A DNA stretch of 10,561 nucleotides, from assembly GCA_015143735.1 (NCBI GenBank), contig VKHC01000618.1, positions 1-10,561 on the forward strand, given 5' to 3'. The position numbers were made by a program, and so were the translations under genes. The DNA is from Synura sp. LO234KE. Its lineage: Eukaryota; Sar; Synurophyceae; Synurales; Mallomonadaceae. Positions 8,545 through 10,561 of this stretch are shown here, one piece after another (the first letter of the stretch is position 1; each line of letters begins with the position of its first letter). The notes under the pieces were generated by a model that searched no databases, had not been told where the DNA came from, and worked only from the letters and a program-made list of their open reading frames with translations.

Positions 8545-9405
8545 TCACGTAAACCAATTTCACTGGTTACCACAGTGGAGCGGTTGCTGCAGATATAAAA
8601 TATGCCGAGGCTCGTGATGCTGATCTAGTTGCGATAACATATGAATCTGAGACATGTCAATTCGGAAGGTGATAGGATCCACTGTACGTAGAAGGTAGTT
8701 TCTGAAGAGAAAAAATGGAAGGCCAATTCGAACTGTGCGGTTCCGAACAAGATACTAAGCAGTAATTGATATAATGGAATATTTGCGGGTTCGGAAATAA
8801 TGCTACGAGAAAAGGACATTCACTCTCCTATTTATTAAAGATTCGATAAACAACAAGAATTCTCAGACTTGCCTACAAGTAAGCATCACAAATTTAACAG
8901 AAAGCTTTCTAAAATGAGCTCACCTACGAGCATAAAATTATAAAGAATAATAAGCTCTATACGGCGATTGTAATACTCCAGTAACACACACTTATCAATC
9001 TAATCTTCTACAATGATTGCGATTTATTCGATTCGACCGTTTGAAGTTTGAATATATGACACAGCATTTATCCAAAAGCCATATTTCATAACTTCCATAA
9101 CTCAGAGGGCAAAATCAAACCATGTCAACGAAGAAAAGTAGGAAAGTTATATCTGCTCAGCATTCGGCAAAACGCATAAATCCTTGCCCCAGGTATATTC
9201 CAAGCTACCAGGGTAAACGAAAATGAGCAGATATATCGTGACCACCACACCGCGAGTGCGTTTCGAGTATTGCAACTAAGTACAATTACTTCCACAACAC
9301 TTCGAGAAGGGACGACAGCGCCGGCGACTCCTCCACGGAAACTTGATAAATGAAGCAGTTTTTTATTACTTAACTCACCACTCAACACACGAAAAGTAAT
9401 ACTAA
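8545..9405. other. AT-rich intergenic region
   Basis: No gene recognised. A TATA-like AGATATAAAATA occurs at about 8590-8601. A less AT-rich island at about 9180-9353 holds a 57-codon plus-strand open frame containing NENEQIYRDHHTASAF and ending at TGA 9351-9353. It has no start codon and no family I know, so I read it as a possible coding relic only. Confidence 0.5.
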
Positions 9406-9631
9406 AACTTTACTTGTGGAATTGAGTTATCTACTTTTAATGGTTCAACAACATTTCACCAAAATGTAAATTTATCATCAATGACAAATACAGGAAATTC
9501 TACTTTAAACAATGTTACGTGCACATCATTAACAAATACAGGAAGGATCATCTAATTTAAATAATGTAACATGCACATCATCAAATTATGACAGAGGAAT
9601 CTACCGAAGCAGGGAATCTAATGGTGGTCGT
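9406..9631 (+). pseudogene. relic of a Thr/Asn-rich 16-residue repeat protein
   Basis: An open stretch from 9406 to 9552 reads as a repetitive sequence of the type LTNTGNSTLNNVTCTS, with the unit ACAAATACAGGA recurring 48 nt apart (9484 and 9532). After a 4-nt insertion near 9544-9552 and an in-frame TAA at 9553, the same repeat can be followed in another frame (LNNVTCTSSN) to a TGA near 9631. Repeats of this kind occur in beta-helical surface or fibre proteins, but I cannot name a family. There is no start codon or signal sequence. I read it as a decayed fragment. Confidence 0.4.
9484..9579 (+). repeat. two tandem copies of a 48-52 nt unit
   Basis: The copies begin ACAAATACAGGA at 9484 and 9532 and end with GCACATCA at 9521-9528 and 9573-9580. 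The period changes from 48 to 52 nt because of a 4-nt insertion in the second copy. Confidence 0.75.
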
Positions 9632-9760
9632 TGAGGTAGAGGACACTGTTAGAGCTCAATATTCCAGAAAACTGGCATTATTTAGCTTCGAGATAAAAAT
9701 TTGGAGCTTGATAAATTATTGAGAGAGGGAAGAGCAGAATTGAAAGCGGAGCTTGAATAA
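9588..9760 (+). pseudogene. frameshifted small reading frame with coiled-coil-like end
   Basis: An ATG at 9588 opens a 44-codon frame (MTEESTEAGNLMVVVEVEDT and on) that stops at 9720-9722. A second frame takes over at about 9692 with strongly heptad-like sequence (LELDKLLREGRAELKAELE) and stops at TAA 9758-9760. The change of frame within continuous-looking coding sequence suggests a one-base indel. No family recognised. Similar charged helical sequence appears in the palindrome arms to the right, so these may be parts of one former gene or element. Confidence 0.35.
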
Positions 9761-9921
9761 GATAATTTGGCTCCATATTCGCATTCCATTTAAGAAATAT
9801 ATCATCACAAATACTTTTATTTGTTTCCCAGGATCTTCCGCTGGAATATTCTCCACGCGAAGGGAAGACAGGTCACTTCTAGAAAAGGAAATAAATATAC
9901 TGCTATCATTAGTTTCAAAGA

Positions 9922-10304
9922 CGCAACGCATTTACACCCTATGAGACCTTGAAATATATCATAGTATTCCTTTACAACTGTCAACGCAAAATTCACATTG
10001 GAGTCGTTCAGGGACAACAGTTTACGCTCATGCCGAGCAGCTACGACGGAAGCTTTATCAATCTCATTCTCCAAACTTTGTTGATTCTTGAAGTGGACCG
10101 GAAAGTTTCACTACGAGAAACTGTTCGGTCCACTTTAAGAATCAGCTGAGTTTGGAGGCTGAGATTGATAAAGCTTCCGTCGTAGCTGCCCGGCATGAGT
10201 GTAAACTGCTTCCCCTGAACGATTCCAATGTGAATTTTGCGTTGACAGTTGTAAAGGAATACTATGATATATTTCAAGGTCTCATAGGTGTAAATACATT
10301 GCAA
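9922..10304. repeat. large imperfect palindrome (about 188-nt arms, 7-nt centre)
   Basis: The left arm (about 9922-10109) is the reverse complement of the right arm (about 10117-10304) with roughly a dozen mismatches and a one-base indel. The symmetry centre is at 10113, flanked by GTTTC and GAAAC. Each arm, read outward from the centre, encodes the same peptide (EIDKASVVAARHE and on to VKEYYDIFQGLIG). Confidence 0.9.
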
Positions 10305-10340
10305 TTGGCTGGTGCGAAGATCTCCTCGTATGTAGAGTAG
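10117..10340 (+). pseudogene. repeat-encoded peptide, right arm
   Basis: The plus frame from the palindrome centre reads HFKNQLSLEAEIDKASVVAA and continues through KLLPLNDSNVNFALTVVKEY to TAG 10338-10340. The left arm encodes the near-identical peptide on the minus strand, where it then runs into unrelated sequence. About half of the base differences between arms are synonymous, which hints that the unit was once protein-coding. No family recognised. The sequence looks helical. An ATG is available only at 10152 with a weak context, so expression is doubtful. Confidence 0.35.
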
Positions 10341-10378
10341 ACTGAAGTACTGTATTTCGTGATAAGGAAATAGCTCTA
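10233..10378 (+). repeat. direct repeat, copy 1
   Basis: This runs from AATTTTGCGTTG through GAAGATCTCCTCG to AGCTCTA and overlaps the outer half of the palindrome's right arm. It matches 10402-10550 at roughly 90 percent by eye. Confidence 0.85.
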
Positions 10379-10401
10379 CGTATGCAATGCGGTTATATTA
10401 T

Positions 10402-10550
10402 AATTTGCGTTGGCAGTTCTAAAGGAATACTATGGTATCTTTCAAGGTCTCATAGGTGTAAATAAATACGTTGCAATTGGCTGCTGCGAAGATCTCCTCG
10501 TATGTAGAGTAGACTGAAGTACTGTATTTCATCATAAGGAAACAGCTCTA
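10402..10550 (+). repeat. direct repeat, copy 2
   Basis: Second copy of 10233-10378, offset by 168-172 nt because of a 4-nt insertion (AATA) that changes the frame. Codon changes before the insertion are conservative (ALTVVKEYY to ALAVLKEYY). The window ends 11 nt later, so further copies may follow. Confidence 0.85.
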
Positions 10551-10561
10551 TATTGGCAAAG

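Noticed and set aside
9125-9388. An 87-codon minus-strand open frame
   Set aside because: No family resemblance. The opposite strand of the same island looks at least as coding-like, so neither is called a gene.
9922-10561. CRISPR-like or tRNA-like repeats
   Set aside because: The repeats are long (about 150-190 nt), inverted or imperfect, and have no regular spacers. No cloverleaf with a T-loop signature was found in the window.

Overview
The window comes from a unicellular or otherwise compact eukaryotic genome. Two recognisable genes are broken by short GT-AG introns (about 60 to 300 nt, many with C/T-rich acceptor tracts). Their start codons lie about 50 nt apart in divergent orientation, and I see no bacterial operon signals. 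I cannot assign the lineage from sequence alone.

Left part (113-2629, minus strand): a four-exon gene for a TRF4/TENT4-type non-canonical poly(A) polymerase. It has the GS and DxD nucleotidyltransferase motifs, the third catalytic aspartate, the FTGGIGSY signature and a basic C-terminal tail. An acidic, low-complexity insertion of about 160 residues separates the DxD motif from the rest of the catalytic fold.

Centre (about 2653-7226, plus strand): a multi-exon gene, or two adjacent genes, ending in a procollagen-lysine glycosyltransferase (PLOD/LH3 GT)-like enzyme. From 3455 to 7226 the protein appears to be an internal tandem duplication. Unit 1 is a glycosyltransferase-like fold that has lost its metal-binding and catalytic motifs. 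Unit 2 keeps them (DAYD, DDQ, HCNN). The AT-rich 5' segment (2653-3374) starts with a signal-peptide-like stretch. The reading frame that looks coding switches inside it, and a TAA sits just before the splice donor that would join it to unit 1.

Right part (7227-10561): gene-poor and AT-rich. It holds a minus-strand fragment of a cyclic-nucleotide-binding domain with a one-base frame break (8138-8544). A field of decayed coding repeats follows. It contains a 48-nt (16-residue) threonine/asparagine-rich repeat remnant, a frameshifted coiled-coil-like reading frame, a large imperfect palindrome with about 188-nt arms around a 7-nt centre, and a partial third copy of the outer arm in direct orientation running to the window end. 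This part looks like degenerate repetitive, possibly mobile, DNA.

Base composition forms an AT-rich valley (about 1740-3480) centred on the shared promoter. It cuts through coding sequence on both sides. The polymerase would act on nuclear RNA, and the glycosyltransferase would act in the secretory pathway. Nothing here links them functionally beyond a possible shared promoter.
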